The notes under the pieces are model-generated. The model was not told where the DNA came from, ran no database searches, and saw nothing but the letters and a program-made list of their open reading frames with translations. The position numbers and the translations under genes were made by a program. A stretch of DNA of 64,000 nucleotides from Punica granatum (Eukaryota; Streptophyta; Magnoliopsida; Myrtales; Lythraceae): NCBI RefSeq assembly GCF_007655135.1, contig NC_045129.1, positions 18,512,274 to 18,576,273 of the forward strand, in the 5' to 3' direction. Positions 12,951-24,625 of this stretch are shown here, in pieces. Every line of letters begins with the position of its first letter. The first letter of the stretch is position 1.

Positions 12951-12965
12951 CAAAAAGGGACAAGC
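12951..12965 (+). promoter_or_regulatory. Polypurine tract of A1
   Basis: CAAAAAGGGACAAGC directly precedes the LTR start TGTCAGCACC. Position and composition match the PPTs of the other elements (AAAGAGGGGCAAGC in A2 and B2). Confidence 0.85.
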
Positions 12966-13042
12966 TGTCAGCACCCCATTTTGGCTCACCTTTCCAAACA
13001 ATGATATTAGCAATGGTCCAAGCCACAACTTGAGTAGAATAC
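12966..13042 (+). repeat. A-type LTR, segment 1 (shared by A1 and C1)
   Basis: First 77 bp of an A-family LTR on the plus strand, starting TGTCAGCACCCC. It is interrupted by the remnant at 13043-13162 and continues at 13168. The matching A2 stretch has a single uninterrupted AATAC. Confidence 0.9.
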
Positions 13043-13162
13043 TGTACGGACCCGAATGTGGACTCTCGTCGGGGCCCGCATCGCGCGCTTTTGCTCAAGT
13101 CGTGGCTTGGGTCATTGCTAATATCATTGTTTGGAATGGTGAGCCAAAATGGGGTGCTGACA
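13043..13162 (-). mobile_element. 120-bp remnant of an inserted A-family LTR with target duplication
   Basis: The first about 50 bp match the left end of the A LTR (TGTACGGACCCGAATG) and the last about 70 bp match its right end (...GGGGTGCTGACA). About 5.1 kb between them is missing. AATAC flanks both sides (13038-13042 and 13163-13167), while the empty site in A2 has one AATAC. It is most simply a solo LTR that later lost its middle. Confidence 0.9.
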
Positions 13163-13167
13163 AATAC

Positions 13168-16100
13168 AAAAAAACGACTTAACAGAGCAGAAATCACTAT
13201 TCATCCTCAAGTCGGCAAAATTGAGCAGAAGACATGCACATATGACAGAAGGACTCCAGGAGTCACCAAAGGGTAACAGAGTGGCTAGAGAGCTCAACAA
13301 CGTCCAAAACCGGCATTTCCAGTGTACCACATGGACAGTCCAATTTTCCGATAGCTCGCTCGACCGTCGGAAGATAGCCAACATTGAACTTCAAAAATCC
13401 ACATCGATGCCAAACAGAAGAAAAGTGTCTTCAAACGTATTTCGCAAATCATCTGCTCTATACAGAACAACTTTCTGTATACATACAACTTTTCAGTGGA
13501 AGTCCAAAAATGCCGGTTTCTCGGAGAAAAGTTAATTCCAAATATCAGATGCGGCCATGCCCCACAATCATACAGATCACGAGCAGTGCTTTAGATTGCT
13601 TTTTGGAAGCCATACAGATACCCTGAATGACTTCCGAGCGACAAAACGGGCATACCCCTCTTCGGAAGAGCATGACCGGAGACTGGTCTGATGGAATTAC
13701 GGCAAACGAAGTTCATACTACATTGCCCTGAAAACTCCAGCGGACATTCGCAATTGGGCAAAACAGACAGCAAAACCTTTCTCGATTTCTCGAGTAACCT
13801 TCGAGGAGCACAAAAGACCATTTTCAGTGGAAATCCATATCCGGAGGTCCTCTTTGGGGAAACTTGACGCCAGATGCTTACCTTACACAATGCTAGCCTT
13901 TTCAAGGCTCAATGTGGAATCGTCGGAATGAATCACACAACTCATCTAGACCCCCCGAGCAGTGTTTTAAGAGTCTCAGATGCACTTTTCGTATCCTTAG
14001 AGGCCCAATCTCGGTAAACAGAGATCACAGTGATCTCTGGATCGCCCAAGATACTCAGAAAGCAATCTGAGAAATCCAGTTTCGGCGTCCTAGGACATCT
14101 CTGACTCCATATTTGCATTTACCGGCTTAAGGGTCAGGTGCCCACGTAATTTGACAATTTATGTCAAAATGACCGACGTGGGATTCAGATACAAGATATG
14201 CTGTCAGAAGTGGGTAACCTCGCTCTGAATGCATAAAAGGAGCAAAACTGGCTTCCGAGCCTCATACAGACATTTGGCAATTTCTCACGGAAAATGCCAA
14301 TCTCGGACTCATTAAATCCGTTTCCTCGCGTATATCGATAATTCGACGTTCAATTCAAACCACGAACTTCGAATGTGTGATCAATCGAGACCCGAGGCTT
14401 TTCCCGGTTTCTCCTCTTCGGTCGTGGAACCCACGGGCTACCCAAGATGAGTCACCCTTTGCTCTAGAAGCTTCTTCTTCTTCTTCAATGCAAGAAGCCA
14501 ACTTGCCCTCTCTTATCCAAAATATCTTGAAGAGATTGAAGACAACATTCAACTTGTCATCAATGATCATCAATGCTCATCAATGTCTTATCTCTTCTTC
14601 ATTAATGCAATGGAAGAAGATGAGGCTCGATATTTTCTTAATCAAACCGAAATTTGCTAAGCATGGGGGTTAAGAGCACTTGCTTTTGCTAATTGTGTCA
14701 TTAGCTTTGCCTATAAATGGCCCAAAAGTGATTAAGTTAATCACTTCTCCTCTTGCACACTCTCTCCAAGCTTTCTCCTTCAAGAAAAGCTCTCAACTCC
14801 ATAGCAAAACCAGCAAGCTTCAACGCTTCAAAACCAAGAGAGAAAACTCGAAGGAAGCTTTGAGTTTCTTAAGTCGGAAGCCGATGTTCATCATCCCGAC
14901 TTAAGTTCAAAAATTCTCAAACTCCATGGATCACATGTTTTGGACCCAAGGAGTTCATTTATGAACTTAGATTTTTGGTTTGAAGTCATTTGCTCATCAT
15001 TTCAGGTCATTTAGGTGATTTCGGGTGAAGGACGTGCTCTCGGGTGAACAGTACACCCGTAGCAGCACAGACATGTGCCACCCGCGCACCACCCGCGCGC
15101 CTGACGCCTCTCGCGCGCCTCCCGTGCACTCCAGCCGCACGCCCGTGCGCCTAGCTCCCCGAACGTGCATGCCCTTGCACCAGAGCACTCTTCCAAGCGT
15201 TCAACCGAGTCACCCGACTCTTTCCTCGTATCCCGAGGCTAGGTAAATCACTCTTGACTTAGAGGAGTTAGAGTTTTTTACATTATTTGCATGGCTATGG
15301 AGTAATATGGCATTTTATGCATGTTTAACTTGCAAGGCTTAATTTTCATACACTTTCATGTTATATTATGCATGCTCGTCATCATATAACATGTTAGCAT
15401 GTCGGGAAACATTTGGATCGACCCTCGGAAGACCTTCCCAACCCGAAATAAGCAAAAGAGCTGTCGGGTTTGCCTCAAGAAGAGGTAACTGAGACTTGGC
15501 TTGCTTTCCTCGGGTTAAGAATGGCCTTCTTAGCCCGATCCAAGCTTGATTCCCGAGTTTTCTCGTGTTTTCTTAGGTGCATGAAGTCGGTATTGTTTTA
15601 TCGATTCCTTAAATAACTTGTTTGTGCATGTTTGCATGTTCGAATGCGTTATTCAAATCATGGCAATACCGACTTTCGTTTAATCGTGTCATTTATCATG
15701 TTTATCGTTTAAGCGTGCGAGAAATGATTTGAAACGAGACGGGGAAACCTCATGGAACCCCATTCGGGCCATGGGACCTCTCAGCTATCTCCAAGGAGAA
15801 GTAACCGAGAGCCTCTTAGACTCGTACGGGTTGCATGAGGCTTCCTCTTCCCGTTTTGAGTTCGTTCTCGGCTTTCGTGTAATTTGCAATTTACATTATC
15901 GTCGCAATATCGCATGAAAATGTCTTTCGGTTACGAGGGTAGTTTAGGTCATTGGACCAAGTTATCCTCGATCCTTATGAAATCGTCTTGGTCGCCGAGT
16001 CACGAATCGTTTTCATAATTAATGCATTCGGCATAACCTTAAGCATTAATTCCACGAATGGGTTAATCGGGACGTTCACACGGTTAATTCATTCAATTTA

Positions 16101-16944
16101 AAACAACTTTGCACGAATTGGACATTAATTTGTAACTCGTGTCGACAAATTACAAAACGGTGTTAATGCCCTTTTCAAAACCCTCATACTTTCAAATCCA
16201 TATTGTGTTTTTTTCCCTTTTATGAAAACAAATTTTCAAAACAAGGGCAATAACATCATTTTGCGATTTGCCGTCATCTTCGCATCGTTTAAGATGTCAG
16301 TTGGGTATTCTGTATCAAAATACAATTACTTGACTAATCATTTCACTCGACTTAACCAAATCCTAGAAAATGGTTAGGCGGAACTCTAGGTTCCAAATCT
16401 AGAGTCAAAATACAAGTTTGGATCAATTCAGTGGTAATTCAGTGTCACAACACCGAATCACTGTAAAAGCAATCCACACACACAAAACTTGACTACGGAC
16501 ACCCGACATGTCAGGTTCTCAAACCAAAACCGAATGCTAAAACATTGGCACGCGTTTGTTTGTCTAGGGTAGGATTTGCATGCCAAAATACCCCGGATTA
16601 ATAAACTTGCTAATCCACGTGCATTCGGTGAATACAAACACATTGTCTGTTATTTATCTGCTGCTTGTTATCTTTCCGCACCTGTTTGCCATGTGGGTCA
16701 AGCCTGATCCCTAGGCCGAATAATATTAGGGTTCAACGCCCTAATCATTGAGCACAGGGTCCAACACCCTAATCATCACTCACAGGATCCAACGCCCTAT
16801 TCAGTGAGAGCGTCCATTGAATTTCAGTTCTTCGGTCTTTTCCCAACACTCACGGTGAGTTAGAGCGGAATAATAACCAAACGCGAGTCGACTGGAATTC
16901 GGCCATTTGTAATTTGTATCTATTGTTTTCGAGAGCATTGTAAG
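13168..16944 (+). repeat. A-type LTR, segment 2
   Basis: Continuation of the same plus-strand LTR, collinear with the reverse complement of the A2 LTR. Short 29-bp-type repeats with AGGGTCCAACGCCCTAATCA lie near 16730-16800. The last five bases, GTAAG (16940-16944), are the left target duplication of B2. The open frames inside are not conserved in other LTR copies. Confidence 0.9.
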
Positions 16945-19900
16945 TGTGCGCACCCGAATTTTATCTCGTTGAGGCACGCATGTGCGAAGCCTATGCAACG
17001 CGGCTCGGGAGTGTCCACCTTCCCGGGGATGCGCAACAGACGCACGTGAGAAGGAGTCGCCACTTACTGTTTACGACTCGTAGGTCGAGGGCCGTTGAGT
17101 CGCCCGAGTCTAGGGGTACGAGGTACACCTAAATGCTAAGGCAATGGTCATACGAAACCGAAAATTCCGAATTCGGGGGTTCTATTACGTGCGGGCCTAT
17201 ATCCCGCACGCCCTTTCGGTACTCTAGTTTGCTAGGCTTGCCGTTTTGTTTATTTACCGCGTGATTTAGGGTTGCACTTGACTCACCCGTTTTGACACCG
17301 TAAAGTCGATGAATTGATCAAGTTGGGCCAATAATCCGAAAGATGAGTAGGCTTATGCGTAGAGGAATCGGTTCACTATCTTTGCGTTACAGTTCATCGA
17401 ACCGTGATATGGTCGATTCCCTGTGCGAACCGAAACCACGAGTATTCGAGCTTACTCATCTCTTGGTAACAATAGGCCGACTTGACCGGTTCGACACTTG
17501 GACCTCTCGCTCGCCGATCGGGGATCCTTACAAATGAATGAGTGAATGTACAAAGAAAATCCTCGCAATGTTCTCTCGAATAATTACAAAGTACGACTGA
17601 ATAAGTAAATGGATCCCGATCGGTTTGCATTGGACCAATATTCCACTCCGGCTCTCCGTGTGTTTTGAATAATCAATAAATAAATTAAGGCAACGCGGGC
17701 TCGAAGAGCCGGGGGTCGGGTCCAATCGAACTGACGGTTTGCAGGAGAACCGATTAGTTCCCACTGTAACCGTTGGACCGATCGAGCTCCCGGGTGATAT
17801 CTAAACACGTTTCACACATCCAATCCAAATTGCCTTCCACGTAGGCCACATTTGGAGTGTGATGGTGACTCGAGGCTAGATCCCATTCCGCACTCGGGTT
17901 GCACGCGCTCAGTGAGTTAGGAGGCGTTGGACCTCGTGTTCGGTGATTTGGGGCGTTGGGCCCCGTGCAACACGTAACCTATGGCCTCGGACCCGAACCG
18001 CAACAAATTAGCAAAAGCAAAGGGAAAACAGAAGAAAACTGATAAAACTAATGAAAAACATACGACAATTGACAAATATAGGTAAATACAGACAAGTTGT
18101 ATATTAAGTCGAATGTACGTGACTTAGTCAGTTATTAACCGGGGTTGATTAGCAAACAATATATCTAACCTAAGCCAACAAAGAGGTGGGCCGGGATGTG
18201 GTTCTAGGCCAATTAAATGTGCGAATTTGTTTTAGAACTCTATTTTGTGAGGTGTCACTGTGGCTTCACCGAATTCGCCAAACCCGTATTTTGACTCTAG
18301 ATTGGAATCTAGCATTCCGCCTATCCATTATCTAATGTTCGATTAAGCCAAATGCATGATTAATCCGGTTTTTCGTGTTTTGCAACAGAAATAAAATGCT
18401 CACCCCCGAATCTACAATAGGGAGATAGAAACACCGAAAGTGAACGAAATGGGCCGTGTGAATGAAACTCGCACCCGAACGGGTCGCCCTTTTCCGTCCA
18501 TAGATCGAGGTGCTTTCGACTCCCTAATGCCTAGGATATCGGTGAATCGCGGAATGACGATTATACCCTTGATCGGTTAAACGCGTGTAGTTCACATATA
18601 AATTAAAGATCGCGCGACACGAAGAGGCCTAAAAAGGACTCGCGCGTCTCGACTCAAGCCGCCTCAAATTGGGCCCGGACTCGAGTCATAGTACGCGAGT
18701 ACTCGCTAGACACCGATTCTATTCGTGTTACACGTCTCGGTGCTTTGAAATTGTGAGCTTTTAAAGAAAAGGGCATTTCCGCCGTTCCGTGAACCATCGA
18801 TGCGCTTACGAATTAGCAAACAATTTATCCAATTATTTAGTCCAAGTGATTTAATTAACCGAATGATACGTCCCGTTTCTCCCATTTGTGAAATTATTCG
18901 GTAGTAGTGATCTTTTATCGAGGAATTGTGGATTTGACGGATAATCTTCCAAAACTAACTCTCCTAGGAGGCGGCTAGCACATGATCAACGATAAAAAAC
19001 GTAAAATATGAATACACTCAATTCGAAGGGACGATTCCGAAGCAACGAAGGAGACCGTCCTAAACCCGGGAAGGGTCAGAGGGCACTCGGCCACCTCTCC
19101 AAGGGTTAGGCCGAGAGCTCTCCTTGACCCGACTTGGGATATGGAGAGTCTCCTATGTCGATTCTAGCTGTACCTTGCATACATAATACATCGAGCACAA
19201 TAATAACACATATTTCAGTGAAAATGGAAGGAAACCGACGCCGCCAAGATCTCAAAACACAACCGAACACACAAACGAACACATACAATATATATATATA
19301 AAGGAATCGGTAAAACGGCGTCGATTCATGCAATGGTAAAACACGAAAACACGGGAACCGATCTTGGGAATATATAAACGACGTACATTTGCATGGGAAT
19401 ATATAAAAACTTGAACTTGCATGCATTTCGGTTTGTTAACTACCCCTAACCCCCATAACAAACAAGTATCGAAGATCCTAGCTTCTCTAAGTCGTAGAGG
19501 AGTTTTACCTAGCCTCGGAACACGAGGAAAGAGTCGGAGAAGTGGCAAAGGGAGTCGGGAGACTCGGCTGGAACGAACAGACCCGAACCGGTGCAGTCGG
19601 GTCGACTGGCAGACCCTGACTGGTAGTCTGGCATGTCGGGGCTGTACTGGTTGATCGGGATGGAATTTTCACTCGGGGCCAGTTGCGTTGGATTCCCAAG
19701 AGACTAAGGATCACGCCTATGGTGGTTTCGGGAGGAGTGCATGCGTAGATTTTCCAGAAATCAAAAACAAAGTCGAGTCAGTAAAAGAGGACAGATCCAG
19801 TCGGGTCAAAACAGACCCGACTGGCACCCGATGAAGAAATGGCTCCACAGGAGGCTCCCGGTGGTCTTTTGATGCAAGGTCAATGGCATTGGACTCTTAA

Positions 19901-22502
19901 CTGACTGAGGATCATGGTGATAGAGGGGTCGTAGCGAGACTCAACCCGAGCTGACCTGTACGTTCCTGTAATTTTCGGGTTAGAAAAGAAAACCAGAGGA
20001 ACAAACCCCGACTGGCACCCGATAAAGAAACTACTCTACGGGAGGCTCCCGGTGGTCTTTTGATGCAAGGTCTGTGGCATTGGACTCCTAACTGAATGAG
20101 GATCACGCCTGTGGTGGTTTCGTGAGGATTGCATGCTTATATTTTCCTGGAAGATGCAAAGAAAACCGGTAAAAACTGGAAAGATCCGAGAAGGGAGAAA
20201 GGAGAGAAATGGCGGAGGTGCATGGTTGAACGGCTCTCGGCACGCAACCACCTTGTCACGGGGGAGAGTGAGGGTCGTGAGGAACCCTTAGAAAGTGATG
20301 GCACGACTCGCCTTAGTCGTGAGACGGAGAAGACATCGAGGAAGCCCGGGATGCACCCGTGAAACCCGATTCTGCTCAACTCTGGAACGCGGGGTTGGAG
20401 GGTTCAAATGTAAAAACTAATCTCGGAAATGGATTTAGGAGGTCGAAAACATGTGGGATATGAAGTTTGGTTGAGTTTGCTTAAGTCGAGAGGGAAGAAC
20501 TCGCTTAGAAACCGGGAAAACGCTTAAAGGACTGTTTCTGGACAGAGCTGGAACGAGGTGCTGGGAGCTTCAAATGAAAATTCTAAGGTCGAAAATGGAC
20601 TTGGGAGGTCGAAAACATGTGGGATATGAAGTTTGGTTAAGTTTGCTTAAGTCGGGAATGAAGAACTCGCCTAGAAACCGGGAAACTCCCTAGGGACCCG
20701 ATTCTGAACTGGGCTGGAACTGCATGCTGGAAGCTTCAAATGCCGAAACTAACACCGGAAATGGACTCGGGAGGTCAAGTACGTGTGGGATATGAAGTTT
20801 GGTCAAGTTTGGTTCGGGTTGAGTGGCGGTCGTCGGAAAATGGTCGAGTTTTCCGACAATTTTAGCCTTGAGCCGGGCTGTGCTTGGGCTGAACGAAATG
20901 TTGGAGTTTGAGAGGAATTTGAGAGAGTTTTTGAATGAGAAAGCTAGAGAGAGAGTGCAAGAGGAGTTGTGATTAAGTTAATGACCCAAGTGCAATTAAG
21001 TGGTGCTTAGGGGATCCGAATTTTTGGAGGGAAGATTAGGGTGGGAAAGTTGTCTTGAAAGGTGATGGGAGGTGATGGATGGGAGAAAGGAAGTGATGGG
21101 TGTAAGAAGATATTTTGAAAATGTGTGGTGGAGGCTCATTTGGCTTGCTTCTAGAGAAGAGCCATGGCTTGCGGCTTGGCTTGGCTCGGCTTGGCTTGGC
21201 TAGCTCAAGGGTCCCACTTGACTAAGAGAAAAGCCGGAAGAAGCTCGAGGCTCGATTGGTCGTGCGTTCCATTTTCGTGGTTCGCTTGAACGACGAATTA
21301 ACGATGTGCTCGCAAATACAGTTTTAATGAGCCTAATATTGACATGTTTCTTGAAAACGATTGCTCGGGTGACTCGGGGACTCGAAAGCCGGTTTTGCTC
21401 CGTTTGGATGATCGGAGCGAAGTTGTCCGCTTCTGATGACTATTTGCACTTCTGCGTGTTGTAAGGCTCGCACCAGTGTATTTTTCACATTGAGCGGAAT
21501 GGTTTACTCGCCGGCCTCGAGTGAAGATCGGTAACCGGAGACGTCCTAGGAATCCGCGAACGGGGCTCTCTTAGTGGTTCCCAAGTTTTCTAATGTGTTC
21601 GGAGACCACTGTGATCTCCGTTTGTCAAAACGGGCCCTGAAGGTTTGCCGGGAGGCGTTCGTGGCCATTAAAATGCCACTCGGGAAACCGATATGCTTTG
21701 CTTGGTCCGAGCCAAAATGATTTCCTAGGCTCTAGGGGTTGCTGGGAGTGGATGGTGCAGAGTTCGGGCGTCAACATTTCCCTAAATGAGCTCTAAGCGC
21801 AAGATTCCGCTTGAAAGGGGCCCTTTTGTTGCCGGAATGGTACCTGGGAAACCTAAATGGATTGTGCAATGCGATCAGGGTTTGTTTTCCCAGGCGTTGA
21901 GGTCCTTGGGATTGGTTGGCGCGGATTTCGTGCATTGACGATTCATTAAAAGGGGCTCTGGCCACGTTTCTGTGCAAAAAGGGGCCCTTTCTCCGAGTCG
22001 GGATCCACTCGGGAGACCAAGACGAACTCCGAAAGGAAGTTTGAAACTTTTTCCTTGGTCCCGGTGGTCCTTGGGTGTGTGCAGGCCTGTTTCCGGGTGC
22101 CGTTTATCTGTTTGTGAATCGGGCCTCTCGGGGGCCCCGTCAGGAAAGTGTCTGTGAGAGTTCGGGGGTGTCCTGGCTTAAGCAGGATGCCTCCGAAACG
22201 TGCCCGGACGTGTCATTGGTCACTTTGGCACCAAAAGGGATTTTTAGAGTCCCACATTGGGTACCTTTCGTTGCTTCGGTGATGAATAGTGCCACAATGC
22301 CAGCTACTATTGCTTCGGGGCTCGTCGTCTATTTACTCTTCCAATTGCCTTCTCATGCTCTCCTAGTGAACCCCGCTTTTCTTTTGTTATTCATGACTCT
22401 ATGCCTGCACGTTCGCCTCTGGTTTTTCGATCGTGAATAGTGTCCCGAGCTTTGGTCGGAAGTCCTCTGTCGGAGCCGGTGGACCAAAATGGGGTGCTGA
22501 CA
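16945..22502 (-). repeat. 3' LTR of B2 (5558 bp)
   Basis: Runs from TGTGCGCACC to GTGCTGACA on the plus strand. It contains a 191-bp tandem duplication (starts near 19816 and 20007) that is single in the other LTR. It also has three tandem copies of a unit of about 165 bp (from 20369, 20535 and 20700). It lacks about 50 bp that the 5' LTR has near 31640-31690. Confidence 0.95.
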
Positions 22503-22520
22503 GCTTGCCCCTCTTTGGTT
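22503..22520 (-). promoter_or_regulatory. Polypurine tract of B2
   Basis: Minus-strand AACCAAAGAGGGGCAAGC abuts the 3' LTR start TGTCAGCACC. It shares the GAGGGGCAAGC core with the A2 PPT. Confidence 0.88.
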
Positions 22521-22741
22521 GCGTGCTCGATTAGAGGAGGTAACCAAAGATCATGAGAAACAACCCTTTTTGGTTCCGGCGACTGCTTCGACCTCTCTCC
22601 TAATGGCCGCTGGTTCCTATGCTTTGGATGCGTGGGAAGAAATTAAGCATACGTATCGAAATGTATTGAACAGATGTCGGAATCAGTGAATAGGAAGAAG
22701 GGGAATCAGACTTAAAGCAATAAATTGCGGGTTTATGGAAA

Positions 22742-23335
22742 GTAAAGGCACGGGTTTATGGGCCCGTGGGTGTAGGAAGAGTAAAAGCACGGATTTATGG
22801 GCTCGTGCGGTGCATGAAAAGTAAAGACACGAGTTTATGGGCCAGTGCGGTGCAAGAAAAGTAAAGACACGGGTTTATGGGCCCGTGCGGTGCAGGAAAA
22901 GTAAGGACACGGGTTTATGGGCCCGTGCGGTGCAGGAAAAGTAAGGACATGGGTTTATGGGCCCGTGCGGTGCAGGAAAAGTAAAGACACGGGTTTATGG
23001 GCCCGTGCGGTGCGCGAAAAGTAAAGACACGGGTTTATGGGCCCGTGCGATGCGAGAAAAGTAAAGACGAGGGTTTATGGGCCCGTGCGGTGCAGGGAAA
23101 GTAAAGACGCGGGTTTATGGGCCCGTGCAGTGTATGGAAAGTAAAGACACGGGTTTATGGGCCCGTGCAGTGCGAGAAAAGTAAAGACACGGGTTTATGG
23201 GCCCGTGCGATGCGAGAAAAGTAAAGACACGGGTTTATGGGCCGGTGCGGTGCAGGGAAAGTAAAGACACGGGTTTATGGACCCGTGCTGTGCATGGAAA
23301 GTAAAGACACGGGTTTATGGGCCCGTGCAATGCAA
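22742..23335 (-). repeat. B2 3'-UTR minisatellite (40 bp x about 15)
   Basis: Regular 40-bp units. The plus strand reads GTAAAGACACGGGTTTATGG, then GCCCGTGCGGTGCAGGAAAA. Each unit contains an inverted repeat CACGGG/GCCCGTG. Units differ by a few substitutions. Confidence 0.95.
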
Positions 23336-24471
23336 GATGGTGGTAGCGAAGTGCATGGAATGCAGGGGCAAAGATCAGTGTTAAGGAATAGCGCTTAGCG
23401 CTGAAAGGACAGTTCGCTTGACACTCAGCCAAGATCACGCTGGGGTGAAGCAGTGGTGATTATGGCTTGCGAATCGTCGTGTGACCGAGGTGCTTGTTTG
23501 ATGACGGTGTCATGCGTAGCCCCGAGGTCTTTGATTTGTCAAGGACCGATCTCGCACTGAGGCGGCTGCTTCGCTGAGGATGCCCCGGTCGTGCGATGAG
23601 GGACTCGAGCTCTAGGGTAGAGCGCCTACGTATCCCGAGGGATCGGGAATCAGAGTCTGCCGTAGTTCCCCTTGTTTGTTGTACCTGTGATCTTGACATC
23701 ATTAGTAAGTCATGGGATTACTAGCGATTTGTAAGCACAAGTAAAAGGAAGTGTTTGCGACTCATGCTCTTCAGTTTCGGGTCGCCTGGGCGACCCGTGG
23801 AGAGTTTTTGCTTTAGTGATGAGAATGGGGGTCCCGCTTTCAAAGGCCCCATTACGAGGCCCCCGGGGCTCCTGTTAGCCTTGCATGGGCATATCGAGAC
23901 ATTCTCAAAGGTGCCCAAGCGGCTCTATCGGTTGTTCGACGCGCCCGTGAGCTTAGGACCCTTATTATCATGGTGCCATAGGGCGGCTGCATTTGTAACC
24001 CGCATGGGGGATTTTTGTTCAAATTTGGTCAAACCTCGGTCTAGTCATTTCCAGAGTGTTATGACTAGACTCTCGGAAAGAAATGTCTAGGATTTTGGCT
24101 TTGTGGTAACCGATTGAAGGGTGGCTGTGACCCATTTTGGAGTTGTGCAATGACAAAGAGAAAAGAGAAAGCTTGGGGAGCATGTTGCCCAAGGCTGAAA
24201 GGATACACGGGTTCACGCCTGCCGTGAGATGTACCCCCCTTCTTCTTTCGACGTCTTGTCCTGTAGGCTATTGCGAAGTGCTCAAATGGGGTGCCTGCTT
24301 GTGCACCGTGCTTGAGGAAGAAACTGCTTAGGACGGTTAAGCTGCGTTGGGGAGCCGATCGGGGATCGTGTCAGAGTAGACAACTTGGTCATTTCCCTTG
24401 GGGATCCCTGGTCCGCGCAGTGTGCGAGAACCTAGGGTGACTGCTTTGCTTATCTCTCATTTTACTCTCAT
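23336..24471 (-). other. B2 3' UTR including a conserved CTACGTATCC block
   Basis: Non-coding. At 23621-23669 the plus strand has GCGCCTACGTATCCCGAGG, then GGGAATCAGAGTCTGCCGTA. The same block occurs inverted in C1 (34896-34941). It marks this stretch as homologous 3' UTR in both elements. Confidence 0.6.
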
Positions 24472-24625
24472 TTTGCTACGGTCACCCACCTCGGGGCCGT
24501 ACCTCTCAACCTAAATGGAACGAACTCTCCTTTTGCCACGATCGCCCGCCTCGGGATTTTCAGTCGTGCCTCTCTCTTGCCCTAGCTTTTGCCTAGGTCG
24601 CCCCGAGGGGTTTTCGACCTAGCGG
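24472..24625 (-). other. Three-hairpin array of B2
   Basis: In element sense, stem 1 is CTAGGTCG-AAAA-CCCCTCGGGG-CGACCTAG, a perfect 8-bp stem with an inner CCCC/GGGG stem. Stem 2 is CACGA...TCGTG with inner CCCG/CGGG. Stem 3 is TACGGCC...GTGACCGTA. Each is followed by GGCAAAAG, GGCAAAAGGAGAG or AGCAAAATGAGAG. Confidence 0.65.

Noticed and set aside
19285..19302. TATATATATATA run as an LTR promoter
   Set aside because: It lies about 3 kb into the LTR from its start, with no supporting start-site signal. A simple AT repeat is as likely.
20129..20362. 77-aa frame identical to one at 30780-31013
   Set aside because: It is identical because the two sites are the LTRs of one element. It is absent from the B1 LTR as an open frame.
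22742..23335. CRISPR-like regular repeat
   Set aside because: The 40-bp units abut with no unique spacers, and the context is a plant retroelement 3' UTR.
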